From positions 1 through 64,000 of IMG/VR virus record IMGVR_UViG_3300020442_002364: a DNA stretch of 64,000 bases; one strand, 5' to 3'. The notes beneath the pieces were generated by a model. It saw only the letters and a program-made list of their open reading frames with translations, was not told the origin of the DNA and made no database searches. Position numbers and translations under genes: made by a program. The stretch is from a virus. Position 1 is the stretch's first letter. Every line of letters begins with the position of its first letter. Below, one piece after another: positions 1-8,965 of this stretch.

Positions 1-548
1 TTGACAGTATATCCAGTATCGATGAGATCTTCATCACCCTCAAAGATATCTCCCTGCTCATCTTGATATTCAAAGAGTTCGCATTGTAGTTTGAATATGT
101 AACCCTTTCCTAACTGATAGAATGGTTCTTCATGTTCTACAAACTTGATCTCAAAATAGTTACTGCTAAGTGGGAAGTAAATGAGATCCCCTTCTTGAGG
201 TCTCTCTCCTACTTCTACATCTTTATCCAAGAGTAAGAACTGAGAAATTAAATCTGAAAATCTTTGCTGTGAGATCACCATTGTAATCTCATCTGTCTGT
301 CTGATTCCAAACTTAGTCAGTAAGTCACCGCCACCTTGAAATCCTTCATTGTTCTCTAGGTATGCTTCAATAACATATGAATCGTCAAACTCAGAAATAA
401 TTTCCTCATTGAACACGCCATCCTTTCTAATAAGTTGCCTGGGAATGTATAGAATATCCATTCCAAACATCTTAAGATACTCCTCCACAAGGTTCTGCTG
501 AAGGAATTGTTCGTTGCGAGTGCCGTGTGTGAAGAATACGTTTCTCAT
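1..548 (-). CDS. 14: Neck protein gp14 (partial, 3' end outside window)
   Basis: An open frame starts at the ATG at 548-546 and runs off the left edge without a stop, giving at least 182 residues that begin MRNVFFTHGTRNEQFLQQNL. In T4, gp14 (256 aa) joins gp13 on the connector after packaging and completes the neck to which the tail attaches. The visible part starts with the N-terminal HGT-x-NEQ segment and an acidic, aromatic-rich middle that I recognise from cyanophage gp14. The start overlaps the gp13 stop by ATGA, so the two are translationally coupled, in the T4 order 13-14. The identification rests on sequence resemblance recalled from the family plus synteny. The C-terminus cannot be judged. 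Confidence 0.85.
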   Translation of the reverse strand, partial: MRNVFFTHGTRNEQFLQQNLVEEYLKMFGMDILYIPRQLIRKDGVFNEEIISEFDDSYVIEAYLENNEGFQGGGDLLTKFGIRQTDEITMVISQQRFSDLISQFLLLDKDVEVGERPQEGDLIYFPLSSNYFEIKFVEHEEPFYQLGKGYIFKLQCELFEYQDEQGDIFEGDEDLIDTGYTV

Positions 549-1360
549 CCGATCATATCCATTGGTGGGAATTCATGACTAGAAAGCATTTCGTCCTCAA
601 GTTTCTGGACTGCTTCTTTGCCCTCATTGTAAATAAATTCACCATTCATAGTGATGCCACCAGGTAACTGTGCTCCCTGGAACTTAATTAAGTTGGCACC
701 CCATTGTCTACGAATCAATGCAGTAAGATAACGCTTGACCCAAAGATCATTGTATACTGCAGCAAAGTCAGACGGATCAACTGCACGATAACAATCGAGA
801 ACTAAGAAGTCTCCATCTGCAACATCTTCTTTAAAGTCGATGTCAAGATATAAACGGTCACCACGCATTTGATATCTAACCTGCTTCTGACCCTCAAGTA
901 AGAAATAGATATCTTCTAATCTACGATTGACCATCTCGTATGTCAGGATCTCTGTGTTTGTAAGATCCCAAAGATCATTCAGTCTCCACTGATAGCGAAC
1001 GTCAAACAAGTTAGTGACGTTCTTAGAAACAAAATCAAATACTTTGACTACACCTGTAATATAGTCTGGAAGTTGGATATAGTTATTTTGAGTTTTGTAT
1101 GTGATACTAGTGCCCGCTGAAGTTGCATTAGTAACAGTTGTGTCGGTGTCCGTAGTCATAGCGTCGATGACAACCTGAGACATAGGAACTTTTAGGAAGG
1201 TTCTAATATAACCATCCATGTGACGCTCATTATAATATTGAATAGCATCATCGACCAGATCAGAAATCTGATCATCGTCAACGTTGATCTCTAATACTGG
1301 GGCACCGAGCTGACGCAAAGCGTAGTCGATAAGTTCTTGTCTTGTGCTAGGTTGTGACAT
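545..1360 (-). CDS. 13: Neck protein gp13
   Basis: This 271-aa protein (T4 gp13 is 309 aa) forms the head-tail neck with gp14 and stabilises the filled head. The N-terminus (RQELIDYALRQLGAP at about residues 7-21, followed by an aspartate-rich DDD-Q-SDLVDDAIQ helix) is the typical start of cyanophage gp13. The rest alternates acidic and aromatic segments and has no signal peptide or membrane helix. It starts two bases after the stop of the giant protease gene and overlaps gp14 by four bases, so it probably belongs to the same late transcript. The conserved N-terminus and its place directly before gp14 make the call firm. Confidence 0.92.
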   Translation of the reverse strand: MSQPSTRQELIDYALRQLGAPVLEINVDDDQISDLVDDAIQYYNERHMDGYIRTFLKVPMSQVVIDAMTTDTDTTVTNATSAGTSITYKTQNNYIQLPDYITGVVKVFDFVSKNVTNLFDVRYQWRLNDLWDLTNTEILTYEMVNRRLEDIYFLLEGQKQVRYQMRGDRLYLDIDFKEDVADGDFLVLDCYRAVDPSDFAAVYNDLWVKRYLTALIRRQWGANLIKFQGAQLPGGITMNGEFIYNEGKEAVQKLEDEMLSSHEFPPMDMIG

Positions 1361-1362
1361 GA

Positions 1363-4300
1363 TTATAATGGATTGACGTTGAATCGGATACGTACATAAT
1401 ATGTAGTGTTGGGATCAAGTGTTACGTCCTGGGGTAAGACGTATGATGTTAAGTTTGCAGTGTTTCCAAGAGATTGGTGAACAATAGTAGTGAAATTAGA
1501 ATCACCAGAGAACTGCCAATCACTAGAGGTATGCTGATATCCAGCGATAAACTCAGATGCGTTAATAGAAATTGTTGGATTGAAGGATGATGTAATTGTT
1601 TGAATCTCTGGTTGATCGACAAATGGAGTTGTGAAAGTTGTATTGGCAGTGTACGAACTTTCTAATCCATTATTATCTCTGTATTTCACCTGAACGTTGT
1701 ATGATGTATTAAAAGCGAGAGTGCCTGCAGGTACAGTGAAAGATGTTAGATTTCCAGTATCTCCATTCGTAAAAGTATTTGTGGTATCGTATACAGTTAC
1801 GTTATCAGACACTCTTCTAATTCTCCAGAAAGTAGAGAAGTGTGTGGATCCAGTGTACTGGGAAACAAAAGCAGCAGAGGTAATAGTTGGAACTCTGTCT
1901 AAAGTTTTGTTTGTGTCTGGGTCAGTATTTACAGTGACCGATGTTGGAGCACTTACAAACTCAGACTCATTAACAGTCAAAGTAACAGTGTTACTGGTTA
2001 CTGTTGTTGCAGCAACGTTAGTTAGAGTACAACGATACTTATGAGATGGAGTTGTAGGATAAACTGTAACAGGAGTGGTATATGATGGTGAGTTAGCACC
2101 ATTTACAGGTGAGAAAGTGTTTCCGTCATCTATGGATAGATTCCACTGATACGAGACCACATCGCTAGTAATAGATGCAGCGATAGTAAATGTTCCCTGA
2201 GCACCTTCAATAACTCCAAGGTCAGCAGGTTGTTGTGTAATTGTAATTACTCTGAGTACAGTTAAAACTGCAAATGTGCTTGTCGAACTTGCAGCAGATC
2301 CAACCAAACTTACAACACAACGATATCTGTCATCATTATCATCAGCATAAACTAAAGTTGGGGTGATATATGTAGCTGATGTTGCTCCACTAACAGGACT
2401 ATAGTTTGCTCCACCATCGTCAGATCTTTCCCATTGATATGTTGGTGTTCCGCTACTTGCGTTAACCGTAACTGCTAAAGATGCTGTACTACCTTCATTA
2501 CCAGTTGTATTCGCTGGTTGTGCAGTAATAGTAAATGTTCTTTGAACTGTAAGAGTTACTGTATTTGAGTAAACTGGGGCAGAAGCTCCAGGTGCATTGA
2601 CTTCACATCTATACTGATCGTTATTGTCATTTGCATACACTAAACTTGGAGTTGTATATACGGATGATGTTGCTCCAGATACACCACTCCAACTATTACC
2701 ACCATCATCAGATTTCTGCCACTGATAAGTAACTGCTGGTTCATGCTGGGATTGTAATTGTACACTTCCTCCTCCACCTCCAGTTGGAGTTGTGAAAGAT
2801 TCTGTATCAAAGGACGAAGATGCTGCATTAGCACCAATCTGCCCCATAGTTACATCACCGACACAGGTAAATGATGCTGTTGCATTTTCATCAGCAGTAG
2901 CATCTGTAGGTTGTGTCGTAACTGTTGGTGTTACTGTCTCTACCTGTAGAGTTGCTGAACCACTAATTACTTGGGTTGCTTGAGGAGCATTTAAAACACA
3001 ACGATAACGATGCTCATCGTAAGTAGAATCTAGAATTGGAGTCGTATAAGTTGCTGCAGTTGCACCACTACCACCAACTACGTTTGACCAATTTGCTCCA
3101 CTATCAATAGAGAACTGCCACTGATAAGTAATATCTGCTGCGTCATTGTCAGAAGTGTCAGCAGTTACAGTAAACTGGGAGGTCCCTCCTACAGCACCAG
3201 TGATATCTACTGGTTGTCCAGTGATATTAATTGTTCTTGTGAGGAATAGTCTAGCAGCGTTACTTGTCACTGCTGACAGAGATCCAGCAGCATCGCAAAC
3301 TACTCTAAAATATCTTCCGTAATCGGAATCATATGAAGTGGTTGCAAGTGTATATGCAGCGCTAGTAGCACCATTTATGTTTGAATATGTAACACCATCA
3401 TCAGATCTTTCCCATTGATAAGTAATTGTGGCACCATCAAGAGTGGATGCAGCAGAAGTAAAGGTTGCTGAAGCTGGTGCTACTGGTGTTTGATCTAATG
3501 GTTGAGTTCCAATAGTAACAACACGATAAACTGTTAGTGTTGCTGCATTACTAGTTGTTGGAGTGACTGCAGTTGAACTATCAAGTACACAGCGATATTG
3601 ATAGGAATTGTAATTGTAATCATCATCAACAGTTAGAGTTGATGTAGTTTCTCCACTGTGACCAGCGAGAGATGAAATGGTGGAGAAGTTGTTTCCTCCA
3701 TCTGTAGAGTATTCCCACTGGAATGTTACTGTAGATGCATCTGAGGCAGTACCAGCAACAGTAAACGTTGCATTAGTTCCTGCAGATGCTTCTACTGATG
3801 CGTTAGATGGTTGTTGTGTAATCGTAACTTGAACACCAGTACCAGTAGTAACAAAACTAAAGTTCCTAGTTTGACCAGAGTTGAGGTGTGTTACTATAAG
3901 ATTATATGTTGTATCATTAAAGGATGATGTAACTGTACCACCAAGAATGCCTGTCGTTGTTGTGAAAGTAAGTCCAGATCCAGTTAAAGCTGGTGTTGAT
4001 TGGATTGAATAATTTCCTTCTGAAATTGGTTCATTTGCCCATGTAGTATATGCAGACAAACCAAGATCAATACCAGATACGACTGCATTATTAGCAAATG
4101 GACTTGCCGATAGAGCACCTGAGTTGTTGACCCAAGTTACAACTTGATCAACATAAGGATATACAAGTCCTCTCGTCGTAGTTCCAACTCCGTTTGGATC
4201 ATAGTCAACACCAGATTGCACTGGTCTACCAGTTCCAATACTAGTTGAGGTGCTTACTGTATTGACAGTGATGGCACCAATCATTCCACCGTGAGACTGG

Positions 4301-6768
4301 CATTGATAAACAAATGAACCTGCTGTATTTGGTGTCCAAGATACTGTGTTATTGCCTGTAGAACCCTGACCAGTGGCAGCAGGAGTGGATACATCAGCAC
4401 CACCAGAACTAACTCTTATGCGGAATGGGTGAGAAGCAGCAACGTTTGAAAGGTTGAAATTAATTGTGTCTCCTACAGAAATAGTAACAGGTTGATTATC
4501 ACCACTTACAGATCCAAGTCTGTCAGTTCCACTTAGAGTGTAACGTGAAGCATCTGGAGCAGTTACAGTAATGTTATATGTTTGTACACCGCTATATGCT
4601 TCCTGAGTATCTGTCTGAGTGAACAATGTAGTATTGCTATAGATAGGACCATCAGTTTCTTCGTGGGTGTCACTGATGATTCCCATGCTGCCACCACCAC
4701 CAGTAGTAGTTAGAGTAGCAGATTGAGCTAATGCAATTGTAATTTTATAATTTGCAGCATCCTCACTGACGATTGTAAACCAAGATGTAATAGATTCTGC
4801 ATAGATATCAAGATTACCTACTACAGTTGGATTTGGAACATTTAATTGTACTTTTTTACCAACCTTGTTCGCAAAATAAGTAGCATCTTGTGATGCATAT
4901 GTAACTTCAACTTGACTTGATCCGTTTGTTACAGCAAAAGGATTAACACCTAGAGGTCTCTCTATCATCGTATCGGTCGGATACGCTGTATTACCAGAAC
5001 CAGTTTGAGAGAATACAGAGATGTCAGATCTGACCCATGTCTTTGCTAAACCTGGAAGATTGCTCGTGGTATAATCATAAGAATTTTTTTGTACCCAAGA
5101 TAAAACTGCTCCAGCAACAATAGGTCCAGAGAACGATGTACCATTGATCGTGGAATAATTATTGGTGTTGGAATACGTGGTATTAGCAGTCCAATCATAA
5201 CTAGGAACAAGGACTCTAGTTCCAGGTGCTACTGTGGTTACACCTAAACCATAGTTAGAGAAGTCTGCCCAGGTATCATTATACTCTGTTGCACCAACAG
5301 AAATTTTATCAGTATCAGAATCAAATGCGTTGAATACAGAATCAAGGTATCCTGCAGTCCTGTTTCCTCCAACAAATTTTCCTTGCAGAGGTCCAGCAAA
5401 ATTATCAGATGAATCTCTGAATCCGTTACCTGCAGACCTAACTATGATAATATTGTTCTGTGCAACTGTTTTTTCAATTTCATCTAATACTTCTAATTCA
5501 ACTCCAGCATCCGTTCCGCTCTCATTTAGTTCAATAAACGGATATCCTCCGTTTGGAGTTGTTGGTCCAAAAGATGCATTGATCACTGCAGCTCTAGTGT
5601 TTCCTTTGTAGTTGGCATCGGTGCTGTCATTGTGATCTATGACTGCTTGATATGCAGTCACAATCCCAGAATAGGATGCTGATAAGGATGAGTTGAATGC
5701 TTTTAGTGAATAAATTCTAGACTTATTAGAGACTCCTGCAGTTCTTCCTGCAGCTAAGATAGCGCAATATGTACCGTGACCATTGTCATCCTCATTATTA
5801 GTTCCATATGCACCACTGTAGTGGGACATTTGGAATACTCTATATTGTTGTTGCTCAGAAAGACCGTTTAAGTCAGTTACGAAATCTGGATTGTAAAGTT
5901 CTGGGTGAAGTGCGGCATTATTTCCAGTTGGTCTAGATGAACCACGAACACCAGAGTCAATGACGTACAGATCAACACCGTCACCATCTTGAGTGTAACT
6001 GTATTGAGCGTTCATATATGAACGATCGATCTTACTAATCCTATCTAAGTGCCAGAAGTCATGGAGGTTGATAGTTCCATATCTATCTGGAGATACAGCA
6101 TATCTACCCATTCCAGAGTGCGCTGTACAGTAATAGAATAAGATTGCAGGAGTCCCAGAAGTGGTTGCAAGTCTAGTGTATGCACCAGCTTGTCCTGGTG
6201 TGCCATTTACAGTTACACCAGTATTGTATTCCGATCCACCACCCCAGGTTCCGTTGGCGGTTAGAGAAAATCTGAATGGATGACCAGCGTTAGAGATGTC
6301 AGACTGATCAAATGTAAACGTTCCGCCCTGTAAGAAACCAGTATAGTTAGGAATTACATTATACGTACCTGACTGACTATTTGAAAATACGTATAAGTTT
6401 TGACCACTAATGTTTTGTACCTTTACGTAGATTGTACTGAATCCAGTAGAGGTAAGATTTCTAGTTCCAGTGGAGGCATCTCCAGATGCTTGGTGTTGGG
6501 ATCCCTCTTCATATTCAACTGAAGTTGAAGCTATCTCAACGGGATCGCAAGCAAATTTCTCTGCATCCCAAAAAGCACTCTTAACTCCTTCCACACCACG
6601 AATGTCCCCGAGAGCGTTATCTTCGTTCTCCTCAGGTACATCTACAGTCAGAATGCCAAAGCTTCTAAATTTATCTACAAACGTTAAGTAACTATGTTGC
6701 CCCAGGATAGAGTCTTTGACTGCTTCTAACTGAGAATTATTAGTTACCTTGACTACTACCCTTTTCAT
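1363..6768 (-). CDS. Giant subtilisin-like protease with cupredoxin-like and Ig-like domains
   Basis: 1801 aa. An N-terminal segment (about 1-75) resembles an I9-type propeptide. A cupredoxin-like domain follows (about 110-225: H163, then C214, H217, M220). The subtilase (S8) catalytic domain covers about 235-565, with D271 in YVIDSGV, H331 in DDNGHGT, oxyanion N448 in SAGNG and nucleophile S545 in NGTSFSGP, so the triad is complete. A second cupredoxin-like domain lies at about 730-835 (H780, C823, H826, M829). Next come about six Ig-like repeats (about 1010-1610), each with a YQW-x-x-S-x-D centre and a late YRC, and then fibronectin-III-like segments at the C-terminus. No signal peptide is visible. 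Lying between the fibre cluster and gp13, it is probably a virion protein. It may process virion proteins or cleave host surface material (inference). It has its own late promoter and a terminator upstream. Confidence 0.85.
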   Translation of the reverse strand: MKRVVVKVTNNSQLEAVKDSILGQHSYLTFVDKFRSFGILTVDVPEENEDNALGDIRGVEGVKSAFWDAEKFACDPVEIASTSVEYEEGSQHQASGDASTGTRNLTSTGFSTIYVKVQNISGQNLYVFSNSQSGTYNVIPNYTGFLQGGTFTFDQSDISNAGHPFRFSLTANGTWGGGSEYNTGVTVNGTPGQAGAYTRLATTSGTPAILFYYCTAHSGMGRYAVSPDRYGTINLHDFWHLDRISKIDRSYMNAQYSYTQDGDGVDLYVIDSGVRGSSRPTGNNAALHPELYNPDFVTDLNGLSEQQQYRVFQMSHYSGAYGTNNEDDNGHGTYCAILAAGRTAGVSNKSRIYSLKAFNSSLSASYSGIVTAYQAVIDHNDSTDANYKGNTRAAVINASFGPTTPNGGYPFIELNESGTDAGVELEVLDEIEKTVAQNNIIIVRSAGNGFRDSSDNFAGPLQGKFVGGNRTAGYLDSVFNAFDSDTDKISVGATEYNDTWADFSNYGLGVTTVAPGTRVLVPSYDWTANTTYSNTNNYSTINGTSFSGPIVAGAVLSWVQKNSYDYTTSNLPGLAKTWVRSDISVFSQTGSGNTAYPTDTMIERPLGVNPFAVTNGSSQVEVTYASQDATYFANKVGKKVQLNVPNPTVVGNLDIYAESITSWFTIVSEDAANYKITIALAQSATLTTTGGGGSMGIISDTHEETDGPIYSNTTLFTQTDTQEAYSGVQTYNITVTAPDASRYTLSGTDRLGSVSGDNQPVTISVGDTINFNLSNVAASHPFRIRVSSGGADVSTPAATGQGSTGNNTVSWTPNTAGSFVYQCQSHGGMIGAITVNTVSTSTSIGTGRPVQSGVDYDPNGVGTTTRGLVYPYVDQVVTWVNNSGALSASPFANNAVVSGIDLGLSAYTTWANEPISEGNYSIQSTPALTGSGLTFTTTTGILGGTVTSSFNDTTYNLIVTHLNSGQTRNFSFVTTGTGVQVTITQQPSNASVEASAGTNATFTVAGTASDASTVTFQWEYSTDGGNNFSTISSLAGHSGETTSTLTVDDDYNYNSYQYRCVLDSSTAVTPTTSNAATLTVYRVVTIGTQPLDQTPVAPASATFTSAASTLDGATITYQWERSDDGVTYSNINGATSAAYTLATTSYDSDYGRYFRVVCDAAGSLSAVTSNAARLFLTRTINITGQPVDITGAVGGTSQFTVTADTSDNDAADITYQWQFSIDSGANWSNVVGGSGATAATYTTPILDSTYDEHRYRCVLNAPQATQVISGSATLQVETVTPTVTTQPTDATADENATASFTCVGDVTMGQIGANAASSSFDTESFTTPTGGGGGSVQLQSQHEPAVTYQWQKSDDGGNSWSGVSGATSSVYTTPSLVYANDNNDQYRCEVNAPGASAPVYSNTVTLTVQRTFTITAQPANTTGNEGSTASLAVTVNASSGTPTYQWERSDDGGANYSPVSGATSATYITPTLVYADDNDDRYRCVVSLVGSAASSTSTFAVLTVLRVITITQQPADLGVIEGAQGTFTIAASITSDVVSYQWNLSIDDGNTFSPVNGANSPSYTTPVTVYPTTPSHKYRCTLTNVAATTVTSNTVTLTVNESEFVSAPTSVTVNTDPDTNKTLDRVPTITSAAFVSQYTGSTHFSTFWRIRRVSDNVTVYDTTNTFTNGDTGNLTSFTVPAGTLAFNTSYNVQVKYRDNNGLESSYTANTTFTTPFVDQPEIQTITSSFNPTISINASEFIAGYQHTSSDWQFSGDSNFTTIVHQSLGNTANLTSYVLPQDVTLDPNTTYYVRIRFNVNPL

Positions 6769-6777
6769 TCGGTAAGC

Positions 6778-6814
6778 ACAAAAAAGTCCTCTTTTGTATT
6801 TATACAGAGGACTT
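6778..6814 (-). terminator. Rho-independent terminator with embedded late promoter
   Basis: Read on the minus strand, a perfect 9-bp stem (AAGTCCTCT with AGAGGACTT, plus-strand 6806-6814 and 6784-6792) encloses a 13-base loop and is followed by a run of six T. It lies between the 104-aa gene (stop at 6819) and the protease start (6768), so it would end the upstream fibre transcript. The loop itself holds TATAAATA. Confidence 0.8.
6797..6804 (-). promoter_or_regulatory. T4-type late promoter for the protease gene
   Basis: Minus-strand octamer TATAAATA, an exact match to the T4 late consensus, 28 bases before the protease ATG. It sits inside the loop of the terminator, so the same 37 bases can end one transcript and start the next. 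No strong Shine-Dalgarno is visible before the ATG. Confidence 0.75.
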
Positions 6815-6818
6815 ATAG

Positions 6819-7133
6819 TTAATTCATTAGGTGGGGTAATTCAAAATTCTTTGGAACTGCCCCAGTTGGTTTTTCTAATGGTTTTGTGGTTTTTAGATCA
6901 TGCTTAGAATCAAAGGTGAATCTAGTTTTTACATGAGTTCGATCAGAATCAACTAGGAGATCGTAGTAATGACCATAACCAGTTTTGGTAAATGCAATTC
7001 CATAGATCGGTCTTCCTTGATATAAATCTCCAACCTTGTATGGAATCGTTTCCATCGTCCCATCAAAGTCAACGATATTAATAGTTGACTCTAGATGTTC
7101 TTTCTGTCTTAGTTCACTTGACTTCTTCAGCAT
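6819..7133 (-). CDS. Conserved small hypothetical protein (104 aa)
   Basis: I do not recognise this protein. It is soluble, with no membrane segment. Residues 20-60 form a compact, probably beta-rich stretch (VDFDGTM, then KVGDLYQGRPIYGIAF) that resembles a small SH3-like barrel. The C-terminus is basic and proline-containing. It overlaps the upstream 61-aa coiled-coil gene by 20 bases and is the last gene before the terminator at 6.78 kb. Its place at the end of a fibre/oxygenase unit hints at a virion or assembly role, but nothing in the sequence proves it. Confidence 0.7.
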   Translation of the reverse strand: MLKKSSELRQKEHLESTINIVDFDGTMETIPYKVGDLYQGRPIYGIAFTKTGYGHYYDLLVDSDRTHVKTRFTFDSKHDLKTTKPLEKPTGAVPKNFELPHLMN

Positions 7134-7299
7134 TGCTCTCTTCTGCAGACTTGAGTGTCATATTCAGAGCTTCAATTGCACCTTCCAAACGGAGAGTTTG
7201 TTCTTTCCTAACTTTCAGTTGAGTTTCCATTTCGGAGATAGTTGCCTTTTGCTCTTTCAGTTGTTCGGTGAAATCCTTCACCATTTCTTCTGTAGTCAT
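7114..7299 (-). CDS. Small coiled-coil protein (61 aa)
   Basis: Almost the whole protein is one predicted amphipathic helix rich in E, K, Q and L with heptad spacing (for example EQLKEQKATISEMETQLKV), so it is a short coiled coil, probably oligomeric. The ATG lies two bases after the stop of the 2OG oxygenase gene and the frame overlaps the next gene by 20 bases, so it sits within a tight operon. Similar short coiled-coil genes (72 and 73 aa) lie beside the larger fibre genes here, so a role in fibre trimerisation or chaperoning is possible (inference). Confidence 0.7.
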   Translation of the reverse strand: MTTEEMVKDFTEQLKEQKATISEMETQLKVRKEQTLRLEGAIEALNMTLKSAEESNAEEVK

Positions 7300-7301
7300 G
7301 A

Positions 7302-7958
7302 TTAATAAGAAAAATTGCGAATTAAACGATCTTGAACCTCTTGGAGATTCATAATTAAGTGTTCGTCCTTATATTTATCTAGGATATAAGAACATGATTC
7401 TGTAATGCTACTAATGCATTCCCTTACAGGTTCATTAATGACTTTACTTTCCATCCACCATACGGCACCTAACCTTTCACCTTCGGTGACTGGCATTACC
7501 TCATGGCGTACACCAGAAGGATAGCATATAAACTGTCCAAATTGAAGCTTAACTGGAATGAAGTCAACAGCATTGACATAGATCCTCAACTCTCCACCCT
7601 CATATTCATCTGGGTCAGAGAGAAATAATGTATGACTATAGTGAGTGAGGATCTGGTGTTCACCTCCCATCAAAGAAGAATCATTATGTCTGAAATAATG
7701 ATCTCCAACTCCATACTTATTAAAAGTAACAGGAGTTAATCTTCTAGGAACGACTTTGTTTACATACGATCCAATCTTATAGATTCCTTGATGAATCTGT
7801 GCGCTGAGTGCTTGATCGTATGCTTGTTTATTTACCTTGACAGGATTGTTTGGATTACTTCTAGCACCATCAGACCACTCTAAATTTTGAATTAGAGATT
7901 TGATAGTTTTAAGTTCTTCAATGTCAGGGTACTCATAGATATCGAATAATGAATGCAT
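7302..7958 (-). CDS. Fe(II)/2-oxoglutarate oxygenase, PKHD hydroxylase type
   Basis: 218 aa, a usual length for the PiuC/PKHD-type hydroxylases. Iron ligands are visible as H91-x-D93 (in FRHNDSS) and H152 (in SGVRHEV), with R162 placed to bind 2-oxoglutarate. The family signatures LFLSDPDEYEGGEL (residues 111-124) and PVTEGER-x-GAVWW are present, so the active site looks intact. Enzymes of this fold hydroxylate proline, lysine or small molecules; the substrate here cannot be read from sequence. The gene starts six bases after the 321-aa LamG-like fibre gene stops, and a second oxygenase follows the other LamG-like fibre gene, so a fibre substrate is a reasonable inference. Confidence 0.88.
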   Translation of the reverse strand: MHSLFDIYEYPDIEELKTIKSLIQNLEWSDGARSNPNNPVKVNKQAYDQALSAQIHQGIYKIGSYVNKVVPRRLTPVTFNKYGVGDHYFRHNDSSLMGGEHQILTHYSHTLFLSDPDEYEGGELRIYVNAVDFIPVKLQFGQFICYPSGVRHEVMPVTEGERLGAVWWMESKVINEPVRECISSITESCSYILDKYKDEHLIMNLQEVQDRLIRNFSY

Positions 7959-7964
7959 AATTTT

Positions 7965-8930
7965 TTAACCGTAACCAAATTGACTTCTTTCTGCGTCGTA
8001 ATTTCTTCTAATCTCTCCACTGCTTAACTTCCTATTATAAAGTCTCCACTTGTAGAGAGTGTTGTTTCCTGGGTTTCCTCTGGAACCCGTTCCATCGCTT
8101 CTAGCGTTAAACTTCGGATAACTGTTTCCGTTTGTATTCAGGACACCACCATTGGGGTAATTATATACTTGAATTAAACCACCGTTCAACCAAGTATAAA
8201 CTGCATTTCCATCATACGCTAATGCAACGTGTTGTGGAACGCTTTGAGCAAATCTTCCACCACTATCCTGCCAGAACCAACTTCGGTTGTTAGCGTACAC
8301 CGCCCACTGGCAGACACCGCTATCAGATCTCATTTCCCAACAGTTTTCTTTGTTGAAAAGAATATCCTCACCACCTTGGTTAGATCTCCACTGGAACCAA
8401 ACCTCACAAGTAAAATATGTCAGGTTTGTTGTCTGAGGCATGTAGCAGTGAGAACTTCCTGTAAATTGAAGACCACCGCCAAAATCACCACTATACGAAG
8501 GGGATCCGCTATTTGTAAATGATCCGTATCCACTACCAGAAACTAGGTTGTTGAGACTGCTGCCTCCAGTATAGGAAGATGGATTTGATACATCGTAATA
8601 TGCAATCAAACCATCTGTAGTATACCCACCGCCAGAAGCTAGTGCCTGCCAGAATGTTCCTGTGTAGATTTCAATCTGACCAAGTTCAGTGTTCCTTCGG
8701 ATAGTTCCAGCATATTGAGATCCCGTCCCTGGTCTTTGAGCGGTTGTTCCTGCAGGGAGTTTTAATCCGTCAGTAACTCCACCAAAATCAGCTCCTACGA
8801 CTGGGGATCCTACGTTAACACCAATTCTATTATTGCTGGTATCTACATTCAGAACGTTATTGTCAACAGAAATATTTCCGCTGCCGCTGAGCGCACTGAC
8901 GTTAATACTGCCTACGTTTAATGATGACAT
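7965..8930 (-). CDS. Small tail-fibre-like protein with LamG-like C-terminal domain (321 aa)
   Basis: Residues 1-60 are low-complexity S/N/V-rich repeats typical of fibre shafts. Residues 70-115 hold a module (LPAGTTAQRP, then an NT-x-x-x-E-x-Y-x-G-x-xW pattern) shared with other fibres in the window. Residues about 120-310 look like a LamG/concanavalin-A sandwich: a GLIAYYD start, a QFTGSS strand, an EVWFQW strand, and a WRLYNRKLS motif near the end. Such domains bind glycans or proteins, which suggests receptor binding. A GATAAATA late-promoter variant lies upstream and the PKHD oxygenase gene follows. It is clearly related in architecture to the 337-aa protein at 9.8-10.8 kb. Confidence 0.8.
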   Translation of the reverse strand: MSSLNVGSINVSALSGSGNISVDNNVLNVDTSNNRIGVNVGSPVVGADFGGVTDGLKLPAGTTAQRPGTGSQYAGTIRRNTELGQIEIYTGTFWQALASGGGYTTDGLIAYYDVSNPSSYTGGSSLNNLVSGSGYGSFTNSGSPSYSGDFGGGLQFTGSSHCYMPQTTNLTYFTCEVWFQWRSNQGGEDILFNKENCWEMRSDSGVCQWAVYANNRSWFWQDSGGRFAQSVPQHVALAYDGNAVYTWLNGGLIQVYNYPNGGVLNTNGNSYPKFNARSDGTGSRGNPGNNTLYKWRLYNRKLSSGEIRRNYDAERSQFGYG

Positions 8931-8957
8931 TTCGGTCAGGTATTTAGTCTTCTAAGT

Positions 8958-8965
8958 TATTTATC
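8958..8965 (-). promoter_or_regulatory. Probable late promoter (GATAAATA variant)
   Basis: Minus-strand GATAAATA followed by A, 27 bases before the ATG of the 321-aa fibre gene. It differs from the T4 late consensus only in the first base, and the same variant occurs before gp25 and before the 112-aa gene. It overlaps the 3' end of the 66-aa gene by two bases. Confidence 0.55.

Noticed and set aside
7369-7377. GATAAATA inside the PKHD oxygenase gene as a late promoter
   Set aside because: It lies within the coding sequence, about 70 bases before the next gene, outside the 19-36 base range of the other sites; possible but not supported.
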